In this document: one piece after another, positions 63,578 through 64,000 of the stretch
Position numbering within the stretch: position 1 is the stretch's first letter
Layout of the letters: each line of letters begins with the position of its first letter
Origin: Pseudomonadota bacterium
GTDB taxonomy: Bacteria; Pseudomonadota; Alphaproteobacteria; Rhizobiales; Methylopilaceae
Length of the DNA stretch: 64,000 bases
NCBI GenBank assembly: GCA_023388965.1
Contig: JAEWFF010000028.1
Location: forward strand, 62,001-126,000
Direction: 5' to 3'
The notes under the pieces: model-generated
The model's input: only the letters and a program-made list of their open reading frames with translations
Told to the model about the DNA's origin: nothing
The model's database searches: none
Translations under genes and position numbers: made by a program

Positions 63578-64000
63578 CTACTCCGCCGGCTGGGCGGCAG
63601 CCCCACGCCGGGATTTCGTCTCGCGGCGGCGGCTCGCGACGAGCGAATAGGCGGTCGGCACGACGAACAAAGTGAGAATCGTTCCGAGCGAGACGCCGCC
63701 GACGATGACCCAGCCGATCTGCTGGCGGCTTTCGGCCCCTGCCCCTTCCGCGAGCGCCAGCGGAAGGGCGCCGAACACCATCGCGCCGGTCGTCATCAGG
63801 ATCGGCCGCAGGCGCAGCACCGCCGATTCGATGACGGCCTGCATGCGGTCCAGCCCCTCGTCGCCGCGCTGATTGGCGAATTCCACGATCAGGATGCCGT
63901 GCTTGGTGATGAGACCCACCAGGGTCACGAGCCCGATCTGAGAGAAGATGTTGAGCGTGCCGCCGGTGAAATAGAGTGCGGCCAGTGCCCCGGTCATCGA
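63578..64000 (-). CDS. RND efflux transporter permease, C-terminal part (gene runs off the right edge)
   Basis: About 140 C-terminal residues of an AcrB/HAE1-type inner-membrane drug or solvent efflux pump; the start is outside the window. The visible part covers the last membrane helices, with LNIFSQIGLVTLVGLITKHGILIVEFAN, described in part, the conserved RLRPILMTTGAMVFGALPLAL, and GWVIVGGVSLGTILTLFVVP. It ends in a charged tail RRRETKSRRGAAAQPAE. The substrate cannot be told. Confidence 0.93.
   Translation of the reverse strand, partial: SMTGALAALYFTGGTLNIFSQIGLVTLVGLITKHGILIVEFANQRGDEGLDRMQAVIESAVLRLRPILMTTGAMVFGALPLALAEGAGAESRQQIGWVIVGGVSLGTILTLFVVPTAYSLVASRRRETKSRRGAAAQPAE

Overview
This is a GC-rich window from an alphaproteobacterium, most probably of the order Hyphomicrobiales (Rhizobiales). 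Four things support that: the gene order glyA-nrdR-ribD-ribE-ribH-nusB-thiL; the run rpoZ-rsh-pyrE-DUF2062-pdxJ-acpS-lepB-rnc-era-recO-parC; the hemB/DUF6163/ldtR neighbourhood; and an Omp2/RopA-type porin. I cannot name a genus. No phage, insertion sequence, CRISPR array or rRNA operon was seen. There are two tRNA genes, Glu(TTC) and Ser(GCT).

Layout. 1-7 kb: the start of a proton-pumping pyrophosphatase, then a tight minus-strand operon for serine/glycine, riboflavin and thiamine metabolism. 7-11.4 kb: an ECF sigma factor, a FecR anti-sigma factor and a HasR-like TonB receptor, with an Irr-type iron box in front. 11.4-16.8 kb: envelope genes (L,D-transpeptidase, LdtR), and an unrecognised cassette of a CbxX-type AAA ATPase and two proteins of unknown function. 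16.8-24.2 kb: hemB, a higBA toxin-antitoxin module whose antitoxin stop overlaps the start of threonine ammonia-lyase, then bpt and others. 24-38 kb: TadG-like protein, recJ, small secreted proteins, an Rsm22-type methyltransferase, the split gatCA...gatB operon, and a META-MliC lysozyme-inhibitor protein. 38-49 kb: the conserved parC-to-rpoZ block. 49-58 kb: a four-gene ECF sigma regulon (cupredoxin, DUF4142, folE, sigma factor), NYN and uracil-DNA glycosylase genes, a proVWX osmoprotectant transporter, smpB and dapA. 58-64 kb: a lytic transglycosylase, two outer-membrane proteins and the tail of an RND efflux pump.

The most distinctive findings lie outside the standard genes. (1) Back-to-back ECF promoters at 50066-50128 share a central palindrome and predict a self-contained sigma regulon. 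(2) Three families of intergenic repeats have constant arms and an interchangeable inner hairpin, usually in inverted pairs. One pair brackets a DUF559 endonuclease gene and supplies its stop codon. (3) Two perfect 17-bp palindromes overlap or adjoin the -35 element of a probably leaderless higBA transcript. (4) A near-perfect 27-bp dyad lies upstream of ldtR. All functions are read from sequence only. Start codons were moved where a ribosome-binding site or family alignment favoured an internal start.
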